DNA from: Chloroflexota bacterium
GTDB taxonomy: Bacteria > Chloroflexota > Ktedonobacteria > Ktedonobacterales > Ktedonobacteraceae
Assembly (NCBI GenBank): GCA_902812455.1
Contig: CADDZH010000030.1
Coordinates: 1 to 48,479, forward strand
Direction: 5' to 3'
DNA length: 48,479 bases
Shown here: in pieces, positions 33,773 to 41,882 of the stretch
Layout of the letters: each line of letters starts with the position of its first letter
Numbering within the stretch: the first letter of the stretch is position 1
Made by a program: the position numbers and the translations under genes
The notes under the pieces: generated by a model
Seen by the model: the letters and a program-made list of their open reading frames with translations, nothing else
Told to the model about the DNA's origin: nothing
Database searches by the model: none

Positions 33773-35569
33773 ATGCTGGTTAGTCTACGAGACCGCATTG
33801 CCACTCGCAGGTGGTCGCTTGCGAAAGTGCTGGGTATCGTCTTTCTTGCCGTTGTAATAAGTAGCTGTGCCGGTACATCGACTACTAGTACGCCGACGCC
33901 AACACCTGCCACACCGCAGTATACCGTTCTCAATCTGGGTATCCCACAAAAAGCGTTGAATGCTCCGATCATCGGGCTTCTTCCAAACAACCAAGTCCTG
34001 CGTATTGGGATAAGCTTCAAGCTGAATCAGTCCGAGATTGACAAGTGGAACCAGGTGACGAAGAATCACGGAAAAAAAGGAAGTAACGTCAATCCCAGCA
34101 GCATCGCCAATCAACTGGGTATTACCGATGCTGAGTACCAGGATATTAAAGAATACTTAGGCATCTCGAACGTCACGCTCACCCTCAACAAACTCCACAC
34201 CTACCTTACGGTTGATGCCAAAGTTAGTGCTGTGAACGAGCTGCTGCAAACAAGAATGGTGCTGCACAAGCTCAATGGGCGCACCTTCTATACGCCTGAC
34301 CCCAAGATGCCACCAAAGCTGCCAACCTTCATCGCCGATCACATCGCAGCCATCACCGGACTGGAAAACTACAGCCAGGTTCATACCGGGGCAACTAACG
34401 TACCCCGCCTGCCATACTCTACGATGAGCCAGCATACCTCACACAGGCAGGCAGATTGTAATCCTGACCCGCAAACGGTCTCCATAGACCAGATTGCCTC
34501 CGCCTATGGCTACAATCAATTCTGGCAGAACAATTTTAAGGGCGATGGGATCACCATCAACTTAGTTGAAACCGATACCTTCTTCGCCGACGATATCAGC
34601 ACCTACTTTAGCTGTGTTGGCTTCAACCCGAATAACTTTCAAGTTATCAACGTCGATGGGCAGCCCACACAGGTAGCGGGAGAATCCATGCTGGATATCG
34701 AGATGATTGCTGGCCTCGCCCCCAATTCTACTATCAAGGATTACCAGGCCGGGAACTCAAGTTTCCAGGCCCTCAACGACATGCTCCAGCAAATCATCAA
34801 TGATAATGCCAGCAATGCGAATAGCGCCAGCATCGTGAGCATCAGCCTGGGAGCCGCCGAAAATGGCCTCAGCAACGATGCTTTCCAGGCCCTGGATAAC
34901 AGCTTCAAGCAGTTGACGCAGGTCGAGCATATGACGGTTTTTGTTGCCAGCGGAGATTGTGGCGCCTTTGCCGATGAAACCTACGGTGATCTCACGGTGA
35001 ACTTTCCGGCCAGCGACACCAATGTCGTCTCGGTAGGAGGAACAGAGCTGAGCGTCGATGGAAGCGGTAACCGCGCCGGTGAGGTAGTCTGGTCTAACGG
35101 CTCCAACAGAAGCCAGTGCCAGAACCAGTGGGGCAGTGGCGGTGGCCTGAGCACTGCCTTCGATCAGCCAAGCTGGCAGCAGGGCAATGGCGTGAGCAAT
35201 CAATATTCTGACGGCAAGCGCCAGATCCCTGATATATCGGCAATCGCCGATAACATCGCGTTCTATGTCCAGGGGCAATGGAGCAACAATGGAGGTACCA
35301 GCGCAGCCGCTCCCATCTGGGCTGCAGGTATGGCCCTGGTCAACCAGGCGCTCATCGCCAATGCCAATGGCACCTACTTCTATGGCCCTGATACCTTCTA
35401 CCAGGTAGCCAGTGGTAATGGCAAATACCAGCCCTACTACGATGTGACGCAGGGTAATAATCTCTACTACTCTGCGACTCAGGGCTGGGACTATGCTACA
35501 GGCCTTGGCACCCCCAACCTCGTCGATTTCTATAATGTTCTCGCTTCTGCCGCCCAAAGCGGGAGCTAA
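33773..35569 (+). CDS. Sedolisin (S53) protease, lipoprotein form, with pro-domain
   Basis: A 598-residue secreted acid serine peptidase of the kumamolisin type. The N-terminal signal ends in a lipobox-like VISSC, followed by a Thr/Pro spacer, so it is probably membrane-anchored. Residues about 55-205 are the pro-kumamolisin activation domain. The catalytic domain has Glu304 and Asp308 (GESMLDIE), oxyanion Asp395 (SGDCG) and the nucleophile Ser510 in GGTSAAAP. The C-terminal segment (GWDYATGLGTPN) carries the calcium-site pattern. All catalytic residues are present. The ATG at 33773 is seven bases after AGGAG; an ATG two codons earlier is too close. Sedolisins work at low pH, hinting at an acidic habitat or acid stage. 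A second sedolisin follows. Confidence 0.93.
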   Translation: MLVSLRDRIATRRWSLAKVLGIVFLAVVISSCAGTSTTSTPTPTPATPQYTVLNLGIPQKALNAPIIGLLPNNQVLRIGISFKLNQSEIDKWNQVTKNHGKKGSNVNPSSIANQLGITDAEYQDIKEYLGISNVTLTLNKLHTYLTVDAKVSAVNELLQTRMVLHKLNGRTFYTPDPKMPPKLPTFIADHIAAITGLENYSQVHTGATNVPRLPYSTMSQHTSHRQADCNPDPQTVSIDQIASAYGYNQFWQNNFKGDGITINLVETDTFFADDISTYFSCVGFNPNNFQVINVDGQPTQVAGESMLDIEMIAGLAPNSTIKDYQAGNSSFQALNDMLQQIINDNASNANSASIVSISLGAAENGLSNDAFQALDNSFKQLTQVEHMTVFVASGDCGAFADETYGDLTVNFPASDTNVVSVGGTELSVDGSGNRAGEVVWSNGSNRSQCQNQWGSGGGLSTAFDQPSWQQGNGVSNQYSDGKRQIPDISAIADNIAFYVQGQWSNNGGTSAAAPIWAAGMALVNQALIANANGTYFYGPDTFYQVASGNGKYQPYYDVTQGNNLYYSATQGWDYATGLGTPNLVDFYNVLASAAQSGS

Positions 35570-35579
35570 TACCGATACA

Positions 35580-35612
35580 GCCCTCATTACCCATGTGATG
35601 GGTAATGAGGGC
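35580..35612 (+). terminator. Long perfect hairpin after the first sedolisin
   Basis: GCCCTCATTACCCAT (35580-35594), loop GTG, and its exact complement (35598-35612): 15 base pairs. The following sequence is only moderately T-rich (ACTATATTTC). Confidence 0.7.
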
Positions 35613-35713
35613 CACTATATTTCATGGTTCCGCACAAAAAAACCTGCAATTTATTCACATGATGCCGTTCTTTCAACCAGAAAAACTATTGTATTTGTTG
35701 TAAGGAGGACATC

Positions 35714-37561
35714 GTGCGCTACAAACTCGTAGTCTTTCTCGCTCTCGTCTTCATGGTGCTGGCAGGCACCTTCTTTCTCTCCGGTCGTTTCTTCAATGCG
35801 GCAAAGGCGGCCCCTGGCTTCTCGCCAATGGATGTCGGAAGCGGCCCTCCTCCACTGGTCAGAGTGAGCCGCTCGTTGGGGCGCGACCATGTCAATCGTA
35901 TGCTGCACATGAGCGTTGGTCTTGCGCTACGCAACCAGGCCCAGCTCAACGCCTTATTACATGCGATGTATGATCCATCTTCCCCGAGCTATCATCAATT
36001 TCTGACCGTCACTCAGTTTACCCAGGCGTTTGGCCCTACGCTAGAGCAAGAGCAAGCTGTTGAAAGTTATCTGGCACAGCAGGGGTTCACTATTACTCAG
36101 GCCTATCCCAACCGCCTGCTTATCGACTTCAGCGGGCCGCAATCGCTGGCAGAGCGGGTTTTTGGAGTGACCATCAATGATTATCGCAACCCGCAGGGGC
36201 GCGTCTTTTTTGCCAACGCCAATACCCCCACGCTCCCGGCCTACCTCGCCTCCTATGTCACTTACATCGGTGGCCTGGACAACGCCAACACGTTTTCCCA
36301 CCCACCTATTCCCTCCCGGCATCGCCCGGCGCTCAATCCTAACGCGAGCAACTGTCCAACCGCAGGACAGGGTGGCGGCGGTGGTATCTTCGGCGGCAGC
36401 TCTGTGGCCTATATCCCCAGCCAGTTTGCCACGGCCTATAACTATAACGGCCTCTACAACGCGGGCCTGCATGGCGAGGGGCAGACCGTTGGTGTCTTTG
36501 AACTGGATGGCTATGCTCAAAGCGATATCCAGGCCTATACCCAGTGCTTTGGCGGTGGCGGCGTGCCTATCCAGAACGTGATCCTTGATGGTTTCAACGG
36601 CCAGCCAGGGGCAGGAGCCATCGAGGTCGAGCTGGACATGGAGGTCATTTTGAGTATGGCTCCCAAACTCGGCAAACTGATCGTCTATGAAGCTCCCAAC
36701 ACCACCCAGGGCTACAATGATGAATTCGCGCGCATCGTCAGCGATCGCACGCCTGTCATCAGCGTTAGCTGGGGTCAGTGCGAGACGGCAGCAGGCCAGC
36801 AAGAAGTGCAGCAGGAGAATACGTATTTCCAGGAGGCCGCCGCACAGGGGCAGACGATCCTCGTGGCGGCAGGTGATAGTGGCAGTGAGACCTGCTTTGA
36901 GCAGACGTATGACCCCTCGCTGGTTGCAGACGATCCAGCAGCCCAGCCCTATGTCACCGGTGTAGGCGGCACGACCCTGACGCTCAATAGCAATAACAGC
37001 TACCAGTCCGAAACGGTGTGGAACGATGGGTTCTTCGGCGGCGCGGGTGGTGGCGGCCTCAGCCAATACTGGAAGCAGCCAAGCTGGCAAACGGGGCCGG
37101 GCACACAGGGTCCCGATGCTAATGGGATGCGCGAGACCCCGGATGTCTCGCTGGATGCCGACCCCGCCACGGGCTATAACGTCTACTGCACAGTTGGTTC
37201 ATCCTGCACGGGTGGAGGCATTACTGGCGGTTCCAGCGGCTGGATAACGGTTGGCGGCACATCGGCGGCTGCTCCCATGTGGGCGGCCATGATTGCTCTC
37301 ACCAACGAAGAGGCGGCGCATCAAGGCAAAAAGGTGGTTGGCTTCCTCAATCCCTCCATCTACAGCATTGGCAGCGGGAGCCGCTATCACAGCGATTTCC
37401 ATGATATCACGCCGCCGAGCAATCCCAGCGCACCCTCAAACAATGACGAACTTGGCTTCTATGGGAAATATCCGGTCACCAACGGCTATGATATGGCAAC
37501 CGGTTGGGGCACATTCAACGCGGCCAATCTCGCCGCCGACCTGGTGGCTATGGATAAATAG
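35714..37561 (+). CDS. Sedolisin (S53) protease, secreted form
   Basis: A 615-residue second sedolisin. It has a Sec signal peptide (LVVFLALVFMVLAGTFFLSG, then NAAKAAP) and no lipobox. The activation domain (VNRMLHMSVGLALRNQAQLN, YHQFLTVTQFTQAFGPT) is followed by a Gly-rich linker. The catalytic domain has Glu304 and Asp308 (EVELD), Asp388 (AAGDSG) and Ser517 in GGTSAAAP, and the C-terminus holds the calcium-site pattern (GYDMATGWGTFN). GTG at 35714 sits five bases after AAGGAGG. It is only distantly similar to the first sedolisin outside the motifs, so the pair differs in anchoring (lipoprotein versus released) and probably in specificity. They are separated by a strong hairpin and so are likely transcribed separately. 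Confidence 0.94.
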   Translation: MRYKLVVFLALVFMVLAGTFFLSGRFFNAAKAAPGFSPMDVGSGPPPLVRVSRSLGRDHVNRMLHMSVGLALRNQAQLNALLHAMYDPSSPSYHQFLTVTQFTQAFGPTLEQEQAVESYLAQQGFTITQAYPNRLLIDFSGPQSLAERVFGVTINDYRNPQGRVFFANANTPTLPAYLASYVTYIGGLDNANTFSHPPIPSRHRPALNPNASNCPTAGQGGGGGIFGGSSVAYIPSQFATAYNYNGLYNAGLHGEGQTVGVFELDGYAQSDIQAYTQCFGGGGVPIQNVILDGFNGQPGAGAIEVELDMEVILSMAPKLGKLIVYEAPNTTQGYNDEFARIVSDRTPVISVSWGQCETAAGQQEVQQENTYFQEAAAQGQTILVAAGDSGSETCFEQTYDPSLVADDPAAQPYVTGVGGTTLTLNSNNSYQSETVWNDGFFGGAGGGGLSQYWKQPSWQTGPGTQGPDANGMRETPDVSLDADPATGYNVYCTVGSSCTGGGITGGSSGWITVGGTSAAAPMWAAMIALTNEEAAHQGKKVVGFLNPSIYSIGSGSRYHSDFHDITPPSNPSAPSNNDELGFYGKYPVTNGYDMATGWGTFNAANLAADLVAMDK

Positions 37562-37589
37562 GCATCCATAGCCCTCTCACCCTGCTCGC

Positions 37590-37636
37590 ATGGCCCGCAT
37601 ACTTACCCCGTTGTGAGTATGCAGGCCATTATTTTT
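37590..37636 (+). terminator. Intrinsic terminator after the second sedolisin
   Basis: ATGGCC-C-GCATACT pairs with AGTATGC-A-GGCCAT (37590-37629) with one internal mismatch, followed by TATTTTTC. Confidence 0.75.
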
Positions 37637-37756
37637 CAGAAACCTTTAGCAACCTAAAAGCGTGTATCTATTGACCGAGGTGCCAGCGGGTAGCACATGA
37701 CCCCCACCTCAGAGCAAGAACACTGACTGTGAGTTGTTACAAGTAAGGAGGATATT

Positions 37757-38122
37757 ATGCTCAATCTAGGTCGATCGCGCCCGTTGGGGATCACGATTCT
37801 TGCCATCTTGCTTGCCATCGTAGGCATCCTGGCGCTCATTGGCGCAATAGTCAGCCTGGCGTCATTTGGTCCCCAGCCAATTATCATCGTTGCCTTGATT
37901 ATCGCCATCCTGGAACTCATCCTTGCCTGGGGATTATGGACACTGCAGACGTGGGCCTACTGGGCAACGGTGATTATTGAGGTGCTCAGCATTATTAATG
38001 CCCTGTTTGGCCTGGCTCGAGGCACCAGCCTGTTTACCGTCCTGGTCAGCCTGATCATCCCCATCATCATCCTGATCTACCTGTTCGCCGACCGCAATGT
38101 GCGCGCCGCCTTCCGCACATAA
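37757..38122 (+). CDS. Small four-helix membrane protein
   Basis: A 121-residue protein with about four hydrophobic segments (ITILAILLAIVGILALIGAI, PIIIVALIIAILELILAWGL, WATVIIEVLSIINALFGLA and LFTVLVSLIIPIIILIYLF) and a basic tail DRNVRAAFRT. ATG at 37757 follows AAGGAGG with good spacing. The layout recalls small DUF2127-like or DoxX-like membrane proteins, but I cannot assign the family. It stands alone between a terminator and repeat B. Confidence 0.75.
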   Translation: MLNLGRSRPLGITILAILLAIVGILALIGAIVSLASFGPQPIIIVALIIAILELILAWGLWTLQTWAYWATVIIEVLSIINALFGLARGTSLFTVLVSLIIPIIILIYLFADRNVRAAFRT

Positions 38123-38174
38123 TGGCACGTCACCGAACGCGAGCGTTCTCACATTGTCGTCTTGCGTCCAGACA

Positions 38175-38238
38175 TGTCATCCTGAGCGAAGCGAAGGATC
38201 TCCGTTGATCGGCAGCAGATCCTTCGCTCAGGATGACA
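38175..38238. repeat. Palindromic repeat family B, copy 4
   Basis: TGTCATCCTGAGCGAAGCGA then AGGATCT, and at the right AGATCCTTCGCTCAGGATGA then CA. This is the most symmetrical of the four copies. Confidence 0.8.
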
Positions 38239-38378
38239 AACCATTATCGGTTTTGATCAGCAAGATTCATTATCGCTCTGCATCCTGGCTCCCTGCTGTT
38301 GTCTCTTTCAGAACAATAAGAGATAATATAGGTACGTTCAGAATCGTACACATGCACATAGCTGAAAGGGAACACACA

Positions 38379-39047
38379 ATGGAAGACCAGGAACAAACAT
38401 TGCGCGGGCAAATTGTCCAGGCCGCACGACTCCTATTTCGTGCCGGAGTCATGTCCCATAGCGGGCATGGCAATATTAGCGCCCGCCTGCCAGGGACAGA
38501 GCATATGCTGCTCACATCGGGCGGTCAACTCTCCGATCTCTCACCCGAATCGCTAGCCATCGTAAGCTTCGATGGCGATGTCGTTGAAGGAAACTTGCCT
38601 CCCATCGCACGCGAGATCGTGGGCATGCACGCCTGCGTGTACCAGGTTCGCCCAAATATGGGAGCAGTCATCCATACCCACTCGCCGCATGTAACTGCCT
38701 TCGCGCTGGCAAATCATCCGCTTCCCTGCGCCTATGAGGCCCTCCTGCGCTTCGGCCTCACCGAAGACGTTCCTGTAGCCGCCTGGGCGCCGCGTGGCTC
38801 GCGTGAATCGGTGGCCAACATTGTAGAGCAACTCGAAAAGCACCCGGCGACGCTGGCCGTCCTGTTAGGTAATCACGGCCTGCTCGCCTTCGGGCGCGAT
38901 CCCATCGCAGTGGCCTACCTCATCGTGGCGATGGAAGAGGCAGCAGAAATGACACTCGATGCCCGCTTGCTCGGCGGCGAATGCCTCTTTCCCGAAGGAG
39001 CGCTTGAGCGAGAACGGGAACACATGGCGCAGTTTGGATCATTGTGA
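38379..39047 (+). CDS. Class II aldolase/adducin family protein
   Basis: A 222-residue protein of the fuculose-phosphate aldolase/ribulose-phosphate epimerase type. Signatures include SHSGHGNISARL near the N-terminus, the zinc ligands HTHSPH in the middle and GNHGLLAFG later, as in FucA and AraD. It probably cleaves or epimerises a sugar phosphate using zinc; exact substrate cannot be inferred. The frame extends upstream to 38097 across a repeat, but the ATG at 38379 follows AAAGGG at nine bases and begins where family members begin; an ATG nine codons earlier is also possible. It has no metabolic neighbours that suggest a pathway. Confidence 0.9.
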   Translation: MEDQEQTLRGQIVQAARLLFRAGVMSHSGHGNISARLPGTEHMLLTSGGQLSDLSPESLAIVSFDGDVVEGNLPPIAREIVGMHACVYQVRPNMGAVIHTHSPHVTAFALANHPLPCAYEALLRFGLTEDVPVAAWAPRGSRESVANIVEQLEKHPATLAVLLGNHGLLAFGRDPIAVAYLIVAMEEAAEMTLDARLLGGECLFPEGALEREREHMAQFGSL

Positions 39048-39093
39048 AAGCTACTCTTCTGACTGCCTGACCGCCTTCATGTAATGGATGGAT

Positions 39094-39123
39094 GCCTGGC
39101 CTCCACAAGGGAGGCCACTACAT
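39094..39123. repeat. Repeat family C, copy between convergent genes
   Basis: GCCTGGCCTCCACAAGGGAG then GCCACTACAT. GGCCTCC (39098-39104) pairs with GGAGGCC (39110-39116). It sits between convergent genes and may serve as a weak two-way terminator. Confidence 0.7.
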
Positions 39124-39133
39124 CTGTCCTTCT

Positions 39134-39844
39134 CTATTCCTCCGAATCGCTATACTGTTCCCAAAACTCGTCCGCTAAGTATGCTTCCTCATCTTCATTT
39201 ATCTCATTCCATAAGGTATTACTGGCTAGCTGCTGAGAATAACCGGAAGATACATCAGCAGGAATTTCGGGACCTGGTCGCGTTTTTCCACCATCGTCCG
39301 GTAAGGAAGGGCCTTCTACATCGTTCCATAAAATACCAGGACGTGCTAACTTATAGTAATAATCCGGCTCATCAGCGTCTTTAAGGGAGGATATTTCCGT
39401 TTCTGGCTTACGTACAAAACGTCCCAGCGCTCCGCGCACATACTCCTCATAAACCTCTATGCATACCCAGCATCGCTTGAGGCGCTCACACACCTCGCCT
39501 GTTACGCAACTGCCCGCGAAGGGATCAATAACAAAGTCATTTACGCCGGTCAGCATCCTGATAAAGTATTCGGGAAGTTCTGCTGGATAGCGAGCAGGAT
39601 GAGGCTCAATGCCCCGCTCCCGGCAATAACGAAGATAAAAACTGTTGCTCTCAGTATTTGCGAGGGCAATGAGGTTGTCGTAGCTTTTTTTCCGCACGAG
39701 ACCAAAAGGTGGGCTGGTCATTATAAGGTCAACTGAATGATCCTCAATTCGATTAGCCAGCACCTCTAGTGCGTCTCCCAGGTATATTTGGCCTTGTTTG
39801 GTTTTATGAAAGGAATAGGGATCATTCTGCTCCGCAGGCAGCAT
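39134..39844 (-). CDS. DNA methyltransferase (N4-C/N6-A type) with apparent central deletion
   Basis: A 236-residue protein with the catalytic motif IV TSPPF at 43-47 and the SAM-binding motif I DPFAGSCVTGEV from 107, in the motif order of beta-class N4-cytosine or N6-adenine methyltransferases. Only 60 residues separate them; in beta-class enzymes motifs V-VIII and the target recognition domain lie there, usually 150 or more residues. The chain jumps from TSPPFGLVRKKSYDN to LIALANTESNSFY, which normally follows the recognition domain, and then continues as expected (PHPARYPAELPEYFIRML). I infer an in-frame deletion at about 39670-39685. An acidic tail of about 90 residues follows. ATG at 39844 has a perfect AGGAGG site, so it may still be expressed. 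DNA methylation is doubtful. No restriction enzyme gene is adjacent. Confidence 0.82.
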   Translation of the reverse strand: MLPAEQNDPYSFHKTKQGQIYLGDALEVLANRIEDHSVDLIMTSPPFGLVRKKSYDNLIALANTESNSFYLRYCRERGIEPHPARYPAELPEYFIRMLTGVNDFVIDPFAGSCVTGEVCERLKRCWVCIEVYEEYVRGALGRFVRKPETEISSLKDADEPDYYYKLARPGILWNDVEGPSLPDDGGKTRPGPEIPADVSSGYSQQLASNTLWNEINEDEEAYLADEFWEQYSDSEE

Positions 39845-39890
39845 ACTCCACCTCCTAGATATCTAATTCTTTCTTGGGCGACAAAATAGA

Positions 39891-39908
39891 ACAGAATAGC
39901 TATTCTGT
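39891..39908 (-). promoter_or_regulatory. Perfect 18-base palindrome upstream of the methyltransferase
   Basis: ACAGAATAGCTATTCTGT, 47 bases upstream of the methyltransferase ATG. Typical of a dimeric repressor or controller-protein operator. No regulator gene is next to it. Confidence 0.55.
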
Positions 39909-39990
39909 ATGAAGTTGTTCCTTTCATAAAGTCCCGTTCTATGGTACAATTGCACCGGTTTATGGAGGTTGAAACATTCATCCGATGAAA

Positions 39991-40043
39991 GCTGTAGGAG
40001 CCGATAAATCGGCAATGGGCGCGATAAATCGGCCCCTACAGCC
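39991..40043. repeat. Palindromic repeat family A, copy 3 (full length)
   Basis: GCTGTAGGAGCCGATAAATC at the left and GCGATAAATCGGCCCCTACA then GC at the right: terminal inverted arms GCTGTAGG(A)G and CCCCTACAGC enclose two GATAAATCGG words. Confidence 0.8.
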
Positions 40044-40167
40044 AATTGGTGGATGATGATGTTCAGATGCATCACCGGTGTTCCAAAGCCATCAAGGAAT
40101 GATTATGTTCAGGTGGGTTACTGTGCTTGATGCCGAAATATAAGCTAGGATAAGGAACTATATAATA

Positions 40168-41442
40168 ATGCAGTATGCTGTACTTGGTGGTGGAGCGCTT
40201 GGCCTCATGGCCGCCTATCGCCTGGGCCAGGCAGGTGATTCGGTGATGGTCTTTGAGCAGGAGAATGTGGCCGGAGGCCTGGCTGCCGGCTTTCGCGTGG
40301 GCGAGGACGCGGAAGCCTGGCTGGAAAAGTTCTACCACCACCTGTTCCGCACTGATAAAACTGCCATCAATACCATCAAGGAGCTTGGCCTGGGTGATCG
40401 CCTTGTCTGGTCGGCGCCCCGTACCGTAACGCTGATCGGCGGGCGCATCTATCGCCTGGACTCTCCAATATCCCTGCTGCTCTTCCCACCCCTGCGCATC
40501 CACGAACGGCTGCGCGTGGCTGCCGTCCTGGGCCTGCTCAAGCTGAGCAATGAGAAGCCTTTCGAGGGCAAAACTGCGGTTCCCTGGCTGCGCCGCTGGA
40601 TGGGCAGGCGCCCCTTCGAGTTGCTCTTCGAGCCATTATTCATTAGCAAATTTGGCGCAATGGCCGGCGAAATCGCGCTTCCCTGGTTCTGGGCACGCAT
40701 CCACGATCGTACTACTAGCCTCGGCTACGTGCGCGGAGGCTTCCAGTTCCTCTATGAGCGGCTGGTTGAGCGCATCAGCGAGATGGGCGGCAAGGTCCTG
40801 CCTGGCACCCGCGTCGAAGTCGTTGAGCAGTTAGAAGATGGGCGCTGGCGCGTACAGACCAGCCAGGGAACATGGACAGTCGACCGCGTGATCTCAACCC
40901 TGCCAACGCGCCTCACCTGCCACCTGATCCCTGCCCTGCCCGAAGAATACCGTAAAAAATACGAGTGGGGCCAGGCCTATGGGGCGCAGTGCCTCATCCT
41001 GGCCCTGGATCGCCAGCTTACCGACAGCTACTGGGTCAACATCTGCGACCCCGGCTATCCTTTCACAGGCCTCTTTGAGCATACCAACTTCCGCCCACCT
41101 TCTGAATACGGCGGGCGGCACCTCGTCTACCTCGGCAACTACCGGCCGATGAGCGACCCACTCTTCAAAATGAGTAAAGAAGAGATACTTGCTGAATTCC
41201 TGCCTCATTTGAAGCGTATCCGGCCCGATTTTGAGCCTGCGTGGGTCAAAGAAAGTTGGCTTTTTCAGGCACCTTTCGCCCAACCCATAGTCACAACTGA
41301 TTATCGTGAGCATATCCCGCCGCTGCATACCCCGCTCAAAGGCCTCTGGATGGCGAATATGTTCATGATCTACCCGCACGATCGCGGCCAGAACTATTCG
41401 TTTGCCCTCGCCAACCAGCTTGTAGAGGAGATCAGGGAATGA
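40168..41442 (+). CDS. FAD-dependent amine-oxidase-like oxidoreductase
   Basis: A 424-residue flavoprotein. The FAD-binding Rossmann motif GGGALG is at 7-12, followed by FEQENVAGGLA with the Glu that binds ribose and the conserved second glycine motif. The layout is that of the protoporphyrinogen oxidase/phytoene desaturase/UDP-galactopyranose mutase superfamily; the C-terminal signature MANMFMIYPHDRGQNYSFAL recalls homologues found near polysaccharide and lipid genes. Substrate cannot be determined. The ATG at 40168 has AAGGA about 11 bases upstream, slightly long. There are no membrane helices. It stands as a single gene, with a likely terminator at 41518. Confidence 0.88.
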   Translation: MQYAVLGGGALGLMAAYRLGQAGDSVMVFEQENVAGGLAAGFRVGEDAEAWLEKFYHHLFRTDKTAINTIKELGLGDRLVWSAPRTVTLIGGRIYRLDSPISLLLFPPLRIHERLRVAAVLGLLKLSNEKPFEGKTAVPWLRRWMGRRPFELLFEPLFISKFGAMAGEIALPWFWARIHDRTTSLGYVRGGFQFLYERLVERISEMGGKVLPGTRVEVVEQLEDGRWRVQTSQGTWTVDRVISTLPTRLTCHLIPALPEEYRKKYEWGQAYGAQCLILALDRQLTDSYWVNICDPGYPFTGLFEHTNFRPPSEYGGRHLVYLGNYRPMSDPLFKMSKEEILAEFLPHLKRIRPDFEPAWVKESWLFQAPFAQPIVTTDYREHIPPLHTPLKGLWMANMFMIYPHDRGQNYSFALANQLVEEIRE

Positions 41443-41517
41443 CGAGGGCGACGCAAGCGTCCCTGCCACCCTTCAACACCGCTCCCGCCCCTACAGCTCC
41501 GTGCAAATGCTTGATGA

Positions 41518-41557
41518 GCACCCTGGTTGGTGGGAGTGCGGTTCTTTTTTTGTTTTG
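41518..41557 (+). terminator. Probable intrinsic terminator
   Basis: GCACCC (41518-41523), loop TGGTTGGT, GGG(A)GTGC (41532-41539) with one bulge, followed by GGTTCTTTTTTTGTTTT. Confidence 0.6.
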
Positions 41558-41769
41558 CGACCATGATGACCGCAAGTGTTCACCTCCCCTCTGCTTTCCC
41601 TTACAGTTCAGAATCAGGGTTCTTATCTTCTACTCCCATCCAAACGAAGACGTGCATGTCAAGCTATTTCATGTAAAAACGGGCCTCTTCTTGAAGAGAG
41701 CAGCAGGAAAAATGTGAAAGAAAGTCTAAAAAGCTCCAGAAATACCAGATCAATATTAGTTCAGGATGT

Positions 41770-41778
41770 GCTATACTA
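41770..41778 (+). promoter_or_regulatory. Extended -10 element for the DUF4062/NB-ARC operon
   Basis: TGCTATACT matches TGn-TATAAT except one base; no clear -35 is seen, as is common for extended -10 promoters. It gives a leader of about 100 bases. The same nonamer is the -10 of the tRNA promoter at 47151. Confidence 0.45.
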
Positions 41779-41882
41779 TCTCCTATAGAATCACTTCTAG
41801 CTTCATCTGTCTATCAGGCCCATTCGGAATCAACGAGATGGCAGTATATGTACCGTTCGTTTCACAAGGAGGGAGCACCATC

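Larger units (their letters stand above)
39845..40167. other. Divergent intergenic region with palindrome and repeat A
   Basis: About 320 bases between the methyltransferase and the FAD oxidoreductase. It contains an 18-base palindrome (39891-39908) and a full repeat A (39991-40043). No gene is visible. Confidence 0.55.
41443..41882. other. Intergenic region before the DUF4062 operon
   Basis: About 440 bases. A hairpin with a T-run (41518-41557) ends the oxidoreductase transcript and an extended -10 (41770-41778) begins the next. Open frames across it lack ribosome sites and cover the terminator. Confidence 0.55.

Noticed and set aside
36041..37090. 349-codon minus-strand frame opposite the second sedolisin
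   Set aside because: Antisense to an intact catalytic domain and lacking a start signal; a composition artefact, as are similar long antisense frames under the PBP genes.
41439..41717. 92-codon frame overlapping the end of the FAD oxidoreductase
   Set aside because: It starts in an ATGA overlap, but it runs through the probable terminator at 41518-41557 and its composition is not protein-like.
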